DNA from: Vibrio genomosp. F10 str. ZF-129
GTDB taxonomy: Bacteria; Pseudomonadota; Gammaproteobacteria; Enterobacterales; Vibrionaceae
Direction of reading: 5' to 3'
DNA: 64,000 nucleotides
NCBI RefSeq assembly: GCF_000287055.2
Contig: NZ_AJYQ02000030.1
Span: forward strand, 16,430-80,429
Shown: piece by piece, positions 36,062 to 45,646 of the stretch
How the letters are laid out: each line of letters starts with the position of its first letter
How positions within the stretch are numbered: the stretch's first letter is position 1
Position numbers and translations under genes: made by a program
The notes under the pieces: model-generated
What the model was told of the DNA's origin: nothing
Database searches by the model: none
Seen by the model: the letters and a program-made list of their open reading frames with translations, nothing else

Positions 36062-36231
36062 AAAGTCCTCCTTGCTCTTCTAAAAGTAATAACAGCAGTG
36101 TGAAGTATCTTCAAATTATGTGTATTTTCTAAGCACAATTATGCTGTTAGCCTCACACTTGGGTACGAGACTCAGAGATTTACACTTAGATATCACACCG
36201 ACGTGTCAAAAAGCAGCGAGGGCCATTCATT

Positions 36232-36816
36232 ATGTACAGTTTTACCAAAGTCTTGGGGCTAGGTATGTTACTCATGAGTTCGGTGGCCGAAGCCGATTTC
36301 TACCTGACTCCCTGGGTAGGTTACACCGGGGGAGGCGCAGTGGTTGACCAAAATGATATTGAATACGATATCAAAGAATCCGAAAGCTACGCCATTACCT
36401 TAGAAAGTACCCTCGAACAGGGTCGAATTGGCGTATTTTACAGTCAACAAAATAGCCGCATTGAAACGCTCAATGAAAGCAGCACGATTCAGTACCTGCA
36501 CTTTCAAAGCAGCATCTATTATCCAGTCCAAGACAGATTCAAAACTTATGTTGGCGTCGGACTTGGTATGTCTTATGTCGATGTGGATTGGGCCAGTGAC
36601 AAATATGGCTTCTCAGCCAGCATGTTTGGTGGATTTGAATATGAAATCAACGACACCTTTTCACTCAATAGCCAGTTGCGTTGGCTGGGTACCGTTGTTG
36701 ATAACGAAACATCGGGGATTTGTAATCTACCGACCGAAGAATCTTGTACAATTCGATTTAAAACCGACTGGATGAATCAATTTTCAGCCAATGTAGGGCT
36801 AGTCGTACGTTTCTAG
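36232..36816 (+). CDS. Predicted outer-membrane beta-barrel protein
   Basis: A 194-residue protein with a signal peptide (about residues 1-21, ending SSVAEA before DFYLTPWVGYTGGG). The rest alternates in the manner of an eight-strand barrel, with aromatic strand ends (YTGGGAVV, YVGVGLGMSYV) and a C-terminal phenylalanine in NVGLVVRF, the outer-membrane assembly signal. The region FKTYVGVGLGMSY resembles small OmpW/OmpA-barrel proteins. A pair of Cys near residue 163-170 may form a loop disulfide. Specific function is not known. Confidence 0.75.
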   Translation: MYSFTKVLGLGMLLMSSVAEADFYLTPWVGYTGGGAVVDQNDIEYDIKESESYAITLESTLEQGRIGVFYSQQNSRIETLNESSTIQYLHFQSSIYYPVQDRFKTYVGVGLGMSYVDVDWASDKYGFSASMFGGFEYEINDTFSLNSQLRWLGTVVDNETSGICNLPTEESCTIRFKTDWMNQFSANVGLVVRF

Positions 36817-37291
36817 CTTACGTTCAAATCCAACCGATTGATGCTAAAAAGTGATGATATTATAGTCATACACTCTAAATGACAATTCAGTCCATTAAGT
36901 TGCCCTTTCAAACCAATACAGAGCATGAGTCTTATATATCGCCATTATTTAACATATAAACCCAGTTTTTCTGCTCCAGATCAACATATTCACTACATAC
37001 ATACCAACTCCCATATCGCATATTGTGTTGCACTCAACTCATTATATCGGTAGTCTCCCAATTAATGCGTAGCTGAATATTTCAGTTTTTGCAAACACAC
37101 ATGACACAATAAAGAACAATATTCTGAGTTTTCTTGTGGTAGTTAGAATAAAAAACTAACTTTTAACAATATCACGGATGATAGAGCAAATATTCAATAG
37201 AAATATAGCTGGCAACATTTATCACTCCTATTTATCGTTAAATTAGCCGAAGAAAAGCTTCATTCCTCAGGGAGTTGTAAAGGAGTTTAAT
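36817..37291. other. Intergenic region before the NSS transporter
   Basis: This A/T-rich gap has no convincing reading frame. A small AGTTAG-N9-CTAACT hairpin at 37141-37161, followed by TTTAAC, is the only dyad noticed. The promoter of the NSS transporter must lie here; its ribosome site AAAGGAG is at 37279-37285. Confidence 0.5.
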
Positions 37292-38761
37292 ATGAAGCGA
37301 GAACAATGGGGATCACGTGCTGGATTTATTTTGGCGGCGGTAGGATCGGCAATAGGCTTAGGAAATATTTGGCGTTTCCCTTATATGGCCTACGAAAACG
37401 GCGGTGGCGCATTTTTTATCCCTTACCTTTTTGCCATGCTGACTGCTGGTATTCCATTTATGATCATGGAATTCAGTATGGGGCAGAAAAACCGCGGTTC
37501 AGCACCCATATCACTGTCTAAGATCCATCATAAGTTTGAATGGCTCGGCTGGTTCCAAGTAGGTATCGCAGCCTCAATCGCCGTTTACTACGTTGCTGTT
37601 ATTGGCTGGTCAATTTCATACCTTGGTATGTCTTTCACACAGAGCTGGGGAACGGATACGAACGCGTACTTCTTCAGTGAATACCTGAAACTGGGTGATA
37701 ATTCCCCTTCTAATCTGGGTTCTATTCAGTGGAAGATCGCAGCGGCTATGCTTATTGCCTGGGCTGTGACCTACGCTGCTATCGTTGGCGGTGTAAAATC
37801 AGGCATTGAGCGAGCAGCCAAGATAATGATGCCAGTGCTATTTATTATGGTTATCTTATTGATTGGCCGTATGATCTTCCTTCCAGGTGCGCTTAACGGT
37901 GTGAACTATCTGTTTGAACCTGACTTCAGCAAGATATGGGATCTGAAAGTTTGGGCAGCAGCATACGGACAGATATTCTTTACGTTGAGCATCGGCTTTG
38001 CCATCATGCTTGCCTACTCAAGCTACTTACCAGAGAAGTCCGACATCAATAACAATGCCTTTATGACGGTATTGATCAACTGTGGTTTCTCGATCCTTGC
38101 TGGTATCATGATTTTCTCAATTTTGGGTTACATGGCACACGAACAAGGAAAAGAGCTCACTGACGTCGTATCTGCAGGGGTGGGACTTGCGTTTGTAACT
38201 CTACCAGCAGCAATCAACGAGCTGCCTGCACCATACATTTTCGGCCCGCTATTATTCCTAGCATTAACGATTGCAGGCTTAAGCTCGCACATATCAATCA
38301 TTGAGGCGGTCACTTCAGCTATCATTGACAAGCTTAATTGGGGTCGTAAAAAAGCCGCTACCGTTGTTTGTGGTGTTGGTGCCGTTGTTTCACTGGCGTT
38401 CGCGACTAACGGCGGATTACTGCTTCTTGATTTAGTGGATTACTTCACGAATAACATCGGTATTGTTGTTAGCTGTTTTGTTGAATTGTTGCTAATGGTT
38501 TGGGTATTCAAGATCTCTAACGTACGCAGCTACGTGAATAAAGTATCCGACTTTGAAGTGGGTAGATGGTTTGACATTTGTCTACGCTTCATCAGCCCAG
38601 CAATTCTGGCGGTGATTGTATTCAATACATTAAAAACAACCTTGGCTGAAGGCTATGGTGGGTACGCTCAATCTGATCTATTACTACTGGGCTGGGGCTT
38701 GCTAGCTCTGCTATTTGTCGGTGGCGTGATCATTAACCTAACAAGCAAGAAGGAAGCTTAA
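37292..38761 (+). CDS. Sodium-dependent NSS-family transporter
   Basis: A 489-residue LeuT-fold sodium symporter of the neurotransmitter:sodium symporter family. The first helix has the substrate and sodium site AAVGSAIGLGNIWRFPYM (about 15-32), typical of the family, and about 11-12 hydrophobic segments follow. It is followed two bases later by a 31-residue MetS-type gene, so it belongs to the two-component type known from MetPS methionine/alanine transporters. The amino-acid substrate is not determined by sequence alone. Confidence 0.9.
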   Translation: MKREQWGSRAGFILAAVGSAIGLGNIWRFPYMAYENGGGAFFIPYLFAMLTAGIPFMIMEFSMGQKNRGSAPISLSKIHHKFEWLGWFQVGIAASIAVYYVAVIGWSISYLGMSFTQSWGTDTNAYFFSEYLKLGDNSPSNLGSIQWKIAAAMLIAWAVTYAAIVGGVKSGIERAAKIMMPVLFIMVILLIGRMIFLPGALNGVNYLFEPDFSKIWDLKVWAAAYGQIFFTLSIGFAIMLAYSSYLPEKSDINNNAFMTVLINCGFSILAGIMIFSILGYMAHEQGKELTDVVSAGVGLAFVTLPAAINELPAPYIFGPLLFLALTIAGLSSHISIIEAVTSAIIDKLNWGRKKAATVVCGVGAVVSLAFATNGGLLLLDLVDYFTNNIGIVVSCFVELLLMVWVFKISNVRSYVNKVSDFEVGRWFDICLRFISPAILAVIVFNTLKTTLAEGYGGYAQSDLLLLGWGLLALLFVGGVIINLTSKKEA

Positions 38762-38763
38762 TT

Positions 38764-38859
38764 ATGACGACGAGTGCAATTATTATGATGGTACTGGGTT
38801 TAGGCATTACGTGGGGCGGAGCTATTTATTGTATCCGTCGAGCGATGAATAAACAGTAA
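38764..38859 (+). CDS. metS: MetS-family small subunit of the NSS transporter
   Basis: A 31-residue protein, MTTSAIIMMVLGLGITWGGA then IYCIRRAMNKQ: one membrane helix with a basic tail. It starts two bases after the transporter stop codon (TAATTATG). This length, position and the GxxxxWGG pattern match the MetS small subunits that NSS transporters of the MetP type need for activity. The gene symbol is by family resemblance. Confidence 0.85.
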   Translation: MTTSAIIMMVLGLGITWGGAIYCIRRAMNKQ

Positions 38860-38876
38860 CCCTAATCCAAATAAGA

Positions 38877-38900
38877 AAAGCCAGCTTGAATGCTGGCTTT
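38877..38900. terminator. Bidirectional terminator after metS
   Basis: AAAGCCAGC and GCTGGCTTT form a perfect 9-bp stem around TTGAAT, with TTTTG on the plus side and TTCTTATTT on the minus side. Confidence 0.9.
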
Positions 38901-38934
38901 TTTGTATATAAGCCCATACTGTTGGCTGTCACAA

Positions 38935-39342
38935 TTAGAACGCGTATTTGATCCCCACAGCAGCACCAATTTGAAGTTCGGGGCTTTTATAAAGGTTTAA
39001 TTCCGGGTGCACTTGTGAGTACATATCCCAACCTTTTGGTAACTCTACACTCAAGCCTAAAGGCACACGTACACCGAAGTCATGCTCCCACTCTCCCCAA
39101 GCGCCGGCACCAACATACCAAGACAGTGGTGAATCAGATTCAAAAACACCACGTTCGATGATGTAGTCAAATGCCGCCCCTGTATTACCAATGGTAAAAC
39201 GATATTGACTGTCGAGCTCAACGACGACGCTCAGTTGCTGGTCGACGGCCATACCAACAGAAAAATGAGTGGGACTAGATGCTTCCTCTGAATATGAAGA
39301 GAAAGAAGCAACAAGAGTAAAAAAAGGAATAAGCTTTTTCAT
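38935..39342 (-). CDS. Small secreted, probably outer-membrane-associated protein
   Basis: A 135-residue protein with a signal peptide (MKKLIPFFTLVASFSSYSEEA, cut to its first 18 residues or so). The mature part has alternating short strands with aromatic residues (SWYVGAGAWGEWEHDF) and ends IKYAF, a C-terminal phenylalanine as in beta-barrel proteins. It is small for a complete barrel. I do not recognise a named family; the annotation rests on the signal peptide and C-terminal pattern. Confidence 0.65.
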   Translation of the reverse strand: MKKLIPFFTLVASFSSYSEEASSPTHFSVGMAVDQQLSVVVELDSQYRFTIGNTGAAFDYIIERGVFESDSPLSWYVGAGAWGEWEHDFGVRVPLGLSVELPKGWDMYSQVHPELNLYKSPELQIGAAVGIKYAF

Positions 39343-39475
39343 CAGGTTCTCCAGAAATCACGCATTCTATTCTGAATCAAACCAACAGTGTCAGGGCAAA
39401 GTCAATGCGGTATCCAAACCAATGGTAAACGAACGCGTCATCAAGGAATGGCAAAGGAAAGGAGCAAATAGCAAT

Positions 39476-39500
39476 AAAAAAAGGAGGCCGAAGCCTCCTT
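39476..39500 (-). terminator. ptsG terminator
   Basis: AAGGAGGC-CGAA-GCCTCCTT (39481-39500) is followed on the minus strand by TTTTTATTG. It lies 20 bp after the ptsG stop codon. Confidence 0.92.
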
Positions 39501-39519
39501 ATATCATCAGTATGTGGGA

Positions 39520-40953
39520 TTAACCGTTAGAGCGAATCCACTCATCCATATCTGTTTTAAGGTTATCTGATTTAGTACCAAAGATAGCTTGAACACCACC
39601 AGATACAACCACAACACCAGCGGCGCCAAGTTGCTTAAGTTTGTCTTGATCAACAATCTCTGTATCTGCAACAGAAACACGTAGACGAGTGATACAAGCG
39701 TCTAAGTTTGTAATGTTAGCTTTACCACCGAATGCAGCGACAAGTTCACCTGCTAGTTCAGAACCCGTTGCAGTGCTTGCAGCCTCAGCAGACTCATCTT
39801 CACGACCCGGTGTTTTTAGATCCATCGCCTTGATCACTGCGCGGAATACTACGTAGTAAATAACAGCGTAAACCAGACCTAGACCAACCATTAATAGCAT
39901 GTTCTGTGCATTACCAGACAGTACTGTAAAGTCAATCAAACCGTGTGAGAACGACGTACCGTGAACAATGCCAAACGTGTTAGTTAGGAAGAATGCAGAA
40001 CCCGCTAGTAGAGCGTGAATAGCGTAAAGCACTGGCGCTACGAATAGGAAAGAGAATTCAATTGGTTCAGTAATACCTGTTAGGAATGACGTCAGTGCAG
40101 CAGAAGCCATGATACCCATTACTTTAGCGCGGTTCTCTGGTTTAGCAGAGTGAGCGATAGCAATAGCAGCGGCTGGTAGACCAAACATCTTAAACATGTA
40201 ACCACCGGCTAGTTGACCAAAGCCATTACCAGCAGCACGAGTGGCCTCATCAGCAACGAGGTAACAAGTAAGAACACCAGTTTGAGCTTCACCAGCAGCA
40301 TTTACACAGCTACCTGCTTCAAAGAAGAATGGTACGTTCCAAACGTGGTGTAAACCAAATGGGATAAGTGAACGTTCAACAATGCCGTAAATACCAAATG
40401 CCACTTGTGGGTTTTGGTCCGCCGCCCAATGAGAGAAAGAAGCGATCGCTGAACCAATTGGTGGCCATACGATAGAAAGAACAATAGCAAGACCAATCGC
40501 TGAGAAGCCAGTAATGATCGGCACAGCACGCTTACCAGCGAAGAAACCCAGATATTCAGGTAATTGAATTTTGAAGAATCGGTTAAATGACCATGCAGCC
40601 AAACCACCGACCAAAATACCGCCTAGAACACCCGTATCAATGCTCTCGACACCCATTACGCCAGCCATAACACTTAATGTTGCTGTCATGATGCCGTACC
40701 CTACGATTGCAGCAAGACCAGCTACACCGTCATTATTTGTAAAGCCAAGTGCTACACCAACGGCAAAAAGCAGTGCCATTTGACCAAACACTGAACCACC
40801 AGCTTGTTCCATTAAACTAGAAACGATCTCTGGAAGAAAACTTAGATTGGCAGCACCCACCCCAAGTAGGATACCTGCAACCGGTAAAACTGATACTGGC
40901 AGCATCAGCGATTTACCGACTTTCTGCAAGTTAGCAAAAAGGTTCTTAAACAT
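39520..40953 (-). CDS. ptsG: Glucose PTS permease EIICB (PtsG)
   Basis: A 477-residue glucose permease. The EIIC membrane domain (about 1-375) starts [20 protein letters not shown] and contains [15 protein letters not shown] and [18 protein letters not shown] linker TPGRED and the EIIB domain follow, with the phosphorylated cysteine in [13 protein letters not shown] (about residue 420). It takes phosphate from a separate EIIA(Glc). The ribosome site CAGGAGCACA is good. The 441-bp upstream gap holds two dyads close to the start and a CRP-like site further up. It is probably repressed by Mlc, whose gene lies 7 kb away. Confidence 0.94.
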   Translation of the reverse strand: MFKNLFANLQKVGKSLMLPVSVLPVAGILLGVGAANLSFLPEIVSSLMEQAGGSVFGQMALLFAVGVALGFTNNDGVAGLAAIVGYGIMTATLSVMAGVMGVESIDTGVLGGILVGGLAAWSFNRFFKIQLPEYLGFFAGKRAVPIITGFSAIGLAIVLSIVWPPIGSAIASFSHWAADQNPQVAFGIYGIVERSLIPFGLHHVWNVPFFFEAGSCVNAAGEAQTGVLTCYLVADEATRAAGNGFGQLAGGYMFKMFGLPAAAIAIAHSAKPENRAKVMGIMASAALTSFLTGITEPIEFSFLFVAPVLYAIHALLAGSAFFLTNTFGIVHGTSFSHGLIDFTVLSGNAQNMLLMVGLGLVYAVIYYVVFRAVIKAMDLKTPGREDESAEAASTATGSELAGELVAAFGGKANITNLDACITRLRVSVADTEIVDQDKLKQLGAAGVVVVSGGVQAIFGTKSDNLKTDMDEWIRSNG

Positions 40954-40986
40954 AATTGTGCTCCTGAATGATTATTAGAATTTTTG

Positions 40987-41055
40987 GGCGCTAACTGCAT
41001 ACCCCCGTAGCTTTGATGTTAGCACCTACGATAATGTAACCGTGTGTTACATTAT
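40987..41055 (-). promoter_or_regulatory. Two dyads in the ptsG leader
   Basis: The first pairs GTTAGCACC (41018-41026) with GGCGCTAAC (40987-40995), a 9-bp stem with one G-U in the minus-strand RNA. The second is ATAATGTAAC-CGTGT-GTTACATTAT (41031-41055), a perfect 10-bp inverted repeat with a 5-nt spacer. They could be leader RNA structures or, for the second, a repressor operator. Confidence 0.6.
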
Positions 41056-41325
41056 ATTTTTCGCCTCTAAATATATATTGATGTGTCTCATACTTTCTAT
41101 ACGGTTACGAAATTTAGTTTCAAAACATTAAATGGGTCACAGTCGGCGACACACCGAAAAAGCGCATTATCAAAACTAACCTATTGATATAAATAAAAAT
41201 AGCGTTAACTAGCATTAATTTCACTAAGTAAATAAAATAGCGCCCATTGTTATTTTATGTAACAAAATTACAATTTGACCAATCAAGTCGTTAATTTCAA
41301 CAAATTTCGTGAACTTGATGTTTTG

Positions 41326-41341
41326 CGTGACAAATATCACT
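41326..41341. promoter_or_regulatory. CRP-like site upstream of ptsG
   Basis: CGTGACAAATATCACT carries the GTGA-N6-TCAC core. It lies about 380 bp upstream of the ptsG start and just beyond the tatD terminator. The remaining gap between it and the leader dyads is A/T-rich with no other clear element. Confidence 0.5.
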
Positions 41342-41355
41342 TCTAAGAAAAGAAA

Positions 41356-41375
41356 AAAAGAGCCAAAGCTCTTTT
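41356..41375 (-). terminator. tatD terminator
   Basis: AAAAGAGC-CAAA-GCTCTTTT is followed on the minus strand by TTTCTTTTCTT, 20 bp after the tatD stop codon. It ends the pabC-mltG-tmk-holB-tatD run. Confidence 0.85.
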
Positions 41376-41394
41376 CTTGACCAACTATCAGTTT

Positions 41395-42162
41395 CTATCG
41401 CAAAAAAAGATCTGAGAAGTTTTCGGTTGTTTTATGACCAACCTCAGATAAAGACAACCCTTTAAGCTGTGCAATGTAGGCCGCGACTTCAACAACGTAA
41501 GCGGGCTGGTTCTCTTTCCCCCGGTGAGGAATGGGTGCTAAATAAGGTGAATCTGTCTCAATCAACAGTCTTTCAAGAGGCAGCGATTTCACGACCTCTT
41601 TAAGTTCTTTAGCTTGGCGAAAGGTGACAATGCCCGATATAGAAATGTAAAAGCCCAGATCCATGGCCGCTTCCGCAAACGGCAAATCTTCTGTAAAACA
41701 GTGGATCACTCCGCCACAACGTTCGGCGTTTCCTTCTTTTAAAATCGCAAGCGTATCCTCCCGAGCATTACGAGTATGGATAATAAGCGGTTTATTGAGA
41801 TCAACGCCCAATTCTACTTGCTGAGCAAAGCGCAATTTCTGCAAATCCGCGGTTTCAGGTTTGTAGTGATAGTCCAGACCGGTCTCCCCAATAGCCACCA
41901 CTTTTTCATGACGAGCGTACTCATGCAAAATATCCAATGCAAAGTCACTTTCAACATCTAAGGGGTGGACACCACAAGATGCATGAACGTGATCATAAGG
42001 GAGAATCATTTCCATCATTTTAGGAAATGAATCTAAGGTCACACCAACAGACAATAACTGTGTCACATTGGCTTGTTTTGCCTTTTCAAGTACATCTTCA
42101 ATGCCTGAATGGAGCTCATCATAATCAAGCTTGTCTAAATGGCAGTGGGAATCTACAAACAT
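41395..42162 (-). CDS. TatD-family metal-dependent hydrolase (YcfH type)
   Basis: A 255-residue TIM-barrel hydrolase of the TatD family, in the genomic position of E. coli ycfH. Metal ligands are seen in DSHCHLDKL, IGETGLDYHY, IIHTRNA, IHCFTED and IETDSPYLAP. TatD proteins have DNase activity; the role of YcfH is less clear. It overlaps holB by ten bases, so translation is probably coupled. Confidence 0.9.
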   Translation of the reverse strand: MFVDSHCHLDKLDYDELHSGIEDVLEKAKQANVTQLLSVGVTLDSFPKMMEMILPYDHVHASCGVHPLDVESDFALDILHEYARHEKVVAIGETGLDYHYKPETADLQKLRFAQQVELGVDLNKPLIIHTRNAREDTLAILKEGNAERCGGVIHCFTEDLPFAEAAMDLGFYISISGIVTFRQAKELKEVVKSLPLERLLIETDSPYLAPIPHRGKENQPAYVVEVAAYIAQLKGLSLSEVGHKTTENFSDLFLR

Positions 42163-43115
42163 ACTTCCTCATTAAATTTTATTAACCAATCGGAAATCAT
42201 TAACTCGTGATTAAGACCTGGAAACGTTTTCAACTGAGTCATTAACGCGCTAAGGCGTAAACTTTGCTGATAGAGTAAATCATAGCTCATATGCTTCGAA
42301 AGCTCGTTAGCAACAGGGCTAAGTGATGGCTCGGCAACCTCAAAATGAGCTTTCTGCGCCTCACAAAGAAGTAACCAAAGCCATTGCAATCTTTCCTGAG
42401 AGCCATCATTCAAGTGGCCATTTAACGTTAAGAAACTGTCTTGCCCCTTTGCCAGCGCTAACATTGCGTCTTCTATTTGCGTATAACTTTTTAAGTGTCC
42501 ATCTTTAATAAACGCTTCAAGCCTTAGAGGGGCGTTATCATTCAAATGGGCAACATAATTCGGCACGGATTGCTTTAAACGATCAGAAACCCACGCAGAT
42601 GCTACTTCAGAGCTTGGGGCTTTCACATTCCACTGCTGACATCGGCTGACGATGGTTGGCAGTAATTGTTCTTTACGCTGTGTGATTAACAAGAATAGAC
42701 AGTTACTCGCTGAGGATTCTAATGTCTTTAGCAATGCATTTGCCGCCGATTCATTCATCGCCTCAGCTGGCTGTATAATGAACAGACGAAAGCCGGAGAG
42801 TTGCGAAGATTCCTGAGCTTGTCGATTGCATTGGCGTATTTGATCGACAGAAATACTTTTGCCTTCTTTTTCAGGAACAATGTAATGAAGATCAGGGTGA
42901 TTGGATGACAGCATCAAGCTACAACTATGGCAGAACCCGCAAGCCAGGGACTTGTCATTACTGCACATTAAAGCGTCACTAAACCTTTTTACCAGCTGAT
43001 CAACACCTAGCCCTTCTTGAGCGCAGAGTAATGTCGCGTTAGTAAAGTGATCACTTTGCAGGTTTCTCTGCCAATGTTGCCAAATATCATCTAACCAAGG
43101 ATAAAGCGCATTCAT
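42153..43115 (-). CDS. holB: DNA polymerase III delta' subunit HolB
   Basis: A 320-residue clamp-loader subunit. It has the zinc-binding cysteines CGFCHSC (about residues 57-63), the sensor-like SAANALLKTLE and a helical C-terminal domain. The ATP site is degenerate, as is normal for delta'. It lies one base after tmk in the usual gammaproteobacterial order. Confidence 0.93.
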   Translation of the reverse strand: MNALYPWLDDIWQHWQRNLQSDHFTNATLLCAQEGLGVDQLVKRFSDALMCSNDKSLACGFCHSCSLMLSSNHPDLHYIVPEKEGKSISVDQIRQCNRQAQESSQLSGFRLFIIQPAEAMNESAANALLKTLESSASNCLFLLITQRKEQLLPTIVSRCQQWNVKAPSSEVASAWVSDRLKQSVPNYVAHLNDNAPLRLEAFIKDGHLKSYTQIEDAMLALAKGQDSFLTLNGHLNDGSQERLQWLWLLLCEAQKAHFEVAEPSLSPVANELSKHMSYDLLYQQSLRLSALMTQLKTFPGLNHELMISDWLIKFNEEVCL

Positions 43116-43116
43116 G

Positions 43117-43752
43117 TTATGAATTCTCTTCTAACCAAAACATCAGTGCCGATTTTATGTCTTCGGCAACTTGCTCTATATTCTGTTCGGCATTAATGAC
43201 AGAGACCGTTTTATCATAGCTTGCGATTTCTAGGTACTTCGATCTTGTTCGGTCGAAGAACTCAATATTCATTTTTTCTATTCTATCGAGCTCGCCCCGA
43301 CCTCTCGCTCGTTCTAAACCAACACGGGGATCAAGATCCAGATACAAGGTTAAGTCCGGCTTGAAGCCTGCCAGGGTTGTTTCTTTTAACGCGTTCATCG
43401 TTGCTGATGGTATTTGTCGCCCTCCCCCCTGATAAGCTTGTGAGGACATGTCATGACGATCACCTACCACCCACTTACCCTCATTCAACGCAGGCTTAAT
43501 GACATTTTCCACTAACTGCACTCGAGCTGCGTACATGAGAAGTAACTCGGTCATATCTTGGAGCTTTTCACCTTGATGCTCTTCTTTCACTAAGGCTCTC
43601 ATTTTTTCCGCCAGTACGGTGCCACCAGGCTCGCGTGTCTGAACTAAACCAGTGATACCCGCTTGATGCAAGGTTTCTAATATCGCACTGATCGCGGTAC
43701 TTTTTCCTGCGCCTTCTAGCCCTTCGACAACAATAAATTTTGCTTGATTCAT
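43117..43752 (-). CDS. tmk: Thymidylate kinase
   Basis: A 211-residue kinase converting dTMP to dTDP. The P-loop is [10 protein letters not shown], followed by the DR(H) motif in [18 protein letters not shown] and the lid region [14 protein letters not shown]. It overlaps mltG by four bases. Confidence 0.95.
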   Translation of the reverse strand: MNQAKFIVVEGLEGAGKSTAISAILETLHQAGITGLVQTREPGGTVLAEKMRALVKEEHQGEKLQDMTELLLMYAARVQLVENVIKPALNEGKWVVGDRHDMSSQAYQGGGRQIPSATMNALKETTLAGFKPDLTLYLDLDPRVGLERARGRGELDRIEKMNIEFFDRTRSKYLEIASYDKTVSVINAEQNIEQVAEDIKSALMFWLEENS

Positions 43753-44765
43753 TTTTGGCTTCTTATCTCTTTTAAATAGGCCCTAACGGCTGTGTTGTGG
43801 TCTTTTAAGTTTTTAGAAAACACATGACCACCTTTTCCACTCGCTACAAAGTATAAATAGTTACTGTCTTCAGGGTTTAGAGCCGCTTTTATTGATGCGC
43901 GACCTGCCATTGCGATCGGTGTGGGCGGTAGTCCAAAAATAGTATAGGTATTGTATGGCGTTGGGGTTCTTAACCCTTTTTTACCAATCACTCCCTTGTA
44001 GCTATCCCCCATTCCGTAAATAACGGTCGGATCCGTCTGAAGACGCATTCGCTTGTTGAGACGGTTTATGAAAACCGCGGAGACGCGCTCACGCTCTGAC
44101 GCCACCGCGGTCTCTTTCTCGATAATTGACGCGAGAATCAATGCCTCATAGGGTGACTCTAGCGGGAGACCAGATTGCTTGAGTTGCCATTCCTCATCCA
44201 ATACTTGCCCAAGCTTGCGATAAGCTCTCTTTAAAATATCAAGATCCGTTGTTCCGAGTGTATAGTTATAGGTTTCAGCAAGCATCAGACCTTCCAGCTT
44301 TTGATGTTCACTGCCTATCAAAGCGGCGATATCTTCTTCTGAGAGATCCACGATGGTCTGTTCTAAGTTCTTATCTTCGGCCAACGTCGTTCGCCACTCG
44401 TCAAAGCGTGTGCCTTCAACAAAAGTAATCGAGAATTGATGTTCCTTACCTTCTGTCAAAAAGACAAGCGTCTGACGTAAACTTTTTTCTGGGAGTAACT
44501 GGAATGTACCGGCACGAATTTGAGTCAATTCCGGGTAGAAACGACGCACTAACGGCGTAAACGGACTTTCTTCTATCCACTGCTGATTGACAAACTGGTT
44601 CAGTACGCCATTGAAGCTACTGCCAGATTGAACGGTGAAAATCTGTTCAGATCGAAGGGATAGTGGTTGATCTAGGTAGGCATCAACTTCACTGGTCATG
44701 TAAAAAAAGGCACCCGTAGCCATAGCGCATAGGATACACAATAAAATGAATAGCTTTTTAATCAC
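43749..44765 (-). CDS. mltG: Endolytic murein transglycosylase MltG
   Basis: A 338-residue inner-membrane protein (YceG family) that cuts nascent glycan strands and ends their growth. A single N-terminal membrane helix (about 5-22) precedes a LysM-like region and the catalytic domain, whose glutamate lies in [20 protein letters not shown] (about residue 218). It also shows [12 protein letters not shown] and [12 protein letters not shown]. It overlaps pabC and tmk by four bases each. Confidence 0.94.
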   Translation of the reverse strand: MIKKLFILLCILCAMATGAFFYMTSEVDAYLDQPLSLRSEQIFTVQSGSSFNGVLNQFVNQQWIEESPFTPLVRRFYPELTQIRAGTFQLLPEKSLRQTLVFLTEGKEHQFSITFVEGTRFDEWRTTLAEDKNLEQTIVDLSEEDIAALIGSEHQKLEGLMLAETYNYTLGTTDLDILKRAYRKLGQVLDEEWQLKQSGLPLESPYEALILASIIEKETAVASERERVSAVFINRLNKRMRLQTDPTVIYGMGDSYKGVIGKKGLRTPTPYNTYTIFGLPPTPIAMAGRASIKAALNPEDSNYLYFVASGKGGHVFSKNLKDHNTAVRAYLKEIRSQK

Positions 44766-45565
44766 GAACGAAAAATCTCCTGAAAGTCTCGGGTCTTTAA
44801 CCCAATAGGGTATAGATTATCTCTCAATTTTATCACTGGAATGACGGTACAAATCGAATTAGTCATGAACATCTCGTCAGCTCGATCAAGATCCTGTTGA
44901 GTAAAATCGCCAACCTGGACAGGAATCCCTCTTTCTTGGGCACGCTCAATAATAAGCTGCCGCATCACTCCTGCTACCCCACTATTTGCCAATGACGGAG
45001 TATATAGCGTCTCACCTGTCACCCAAAATAGATTGGCCATTGTGGTTTCTATCACATAATCATGAATATTTAGGACAACGCCATCCACCAAGCCTTGCTC
45101 ATCCATATCTCGCTTAGTCAGCACTTGCTCTAGACGATTGTTATGTTTATGCCCAGCAAGGACAGGATTAATACCGAGTCGATGTGCACACACTCCCAAC
45201 TCTATGCCATGCTTGGCCCAATCTTGATAGTGTTCAGGGTAACTGAATGTACTAATCACGATATTAGGCGCTGATACTTCATTGGGGCTATAACCTCGGC
45301 CGCCCGTTCCACGAGTAATATTCAGTCGAAGGCCCGCTAATCTAGACTTTAACGCTGCCTCATCCAACCACTTATGTACTTGCTTCCAGTTCGGCTGCTC
45401 TATGAATAATTGATCCAAGCAACGCTGCATCCTTTGTTGGTGCTGTTGCCAATGCTTTATCTTACCTTGGCGAGTAAGGATGGTAGTAAAACAACCGTCA
45501 CCATATTGAAAAGAGCGATCGGTCAATGAAATCGTGTCGCAAGGCAGTCCATTTACCCAAAACAT
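44762..45565 (-). CDS. pabC: Aminodeoxychorismate lyase PabC
   Basis: A 267-residue class IV pyridoxal-phosphate enzyme that releases p-aminobenzoate for folate synthesis. It shows the start FWVNGLPCDTISLTDRSFQY, described by its ends, the cofactor lysine in LAGHKHNNRLEQ, and the later VIETTMANLFWV and SGVAGVMRQ segments. It begins the pabC-mltG-tmk-holB-tatD run; a terminator separates it from fabF upstream. Confidence 0.93.
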   Translation of the reverse strand: MFWVNGLPCDTISLTDRSFQYGDGCFTTILTRQGKIKHWQQHQQRMQRCLDQLFIEQPNWKQVHKWLDEAALKSRLAGLRLNITRGTGGRGYSPNEVSAPNIVISTFSYPEHYQDWAKHGIELGVCAHRLGINPVLAGHKHNNRLEQVLTKRDMDEQGLVDGVVLNIHDYVIETTMANLFWVTGETLYTPSLANSGVAGVMRQLIIERAQERGIPVQVGDFTQQDLDRADEMFMTNSICTVIPVIKLRDNLYPIGLKTRDFQEIFRS

Positions 45566-45577
45566 TCTATCTTCCTA

Positions 45578-45616
45578 AAAAAAGAAACGGCTTAATGCTA
45601 AGCATCAAGCCGTTTC
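45578..45616 (-). terminator. fabF terminator
   Basis: GAAACGGCTT (45584-45593) pairs with AAGCCGTTTC (45607-45616) plus a short inner stem. TTTTTTTAGG follows on the minus strand. Confidence 0.9.
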
Positions 45617-45646
45617 AATACAAGTCAATTTAAGACTTTCGGTTTG

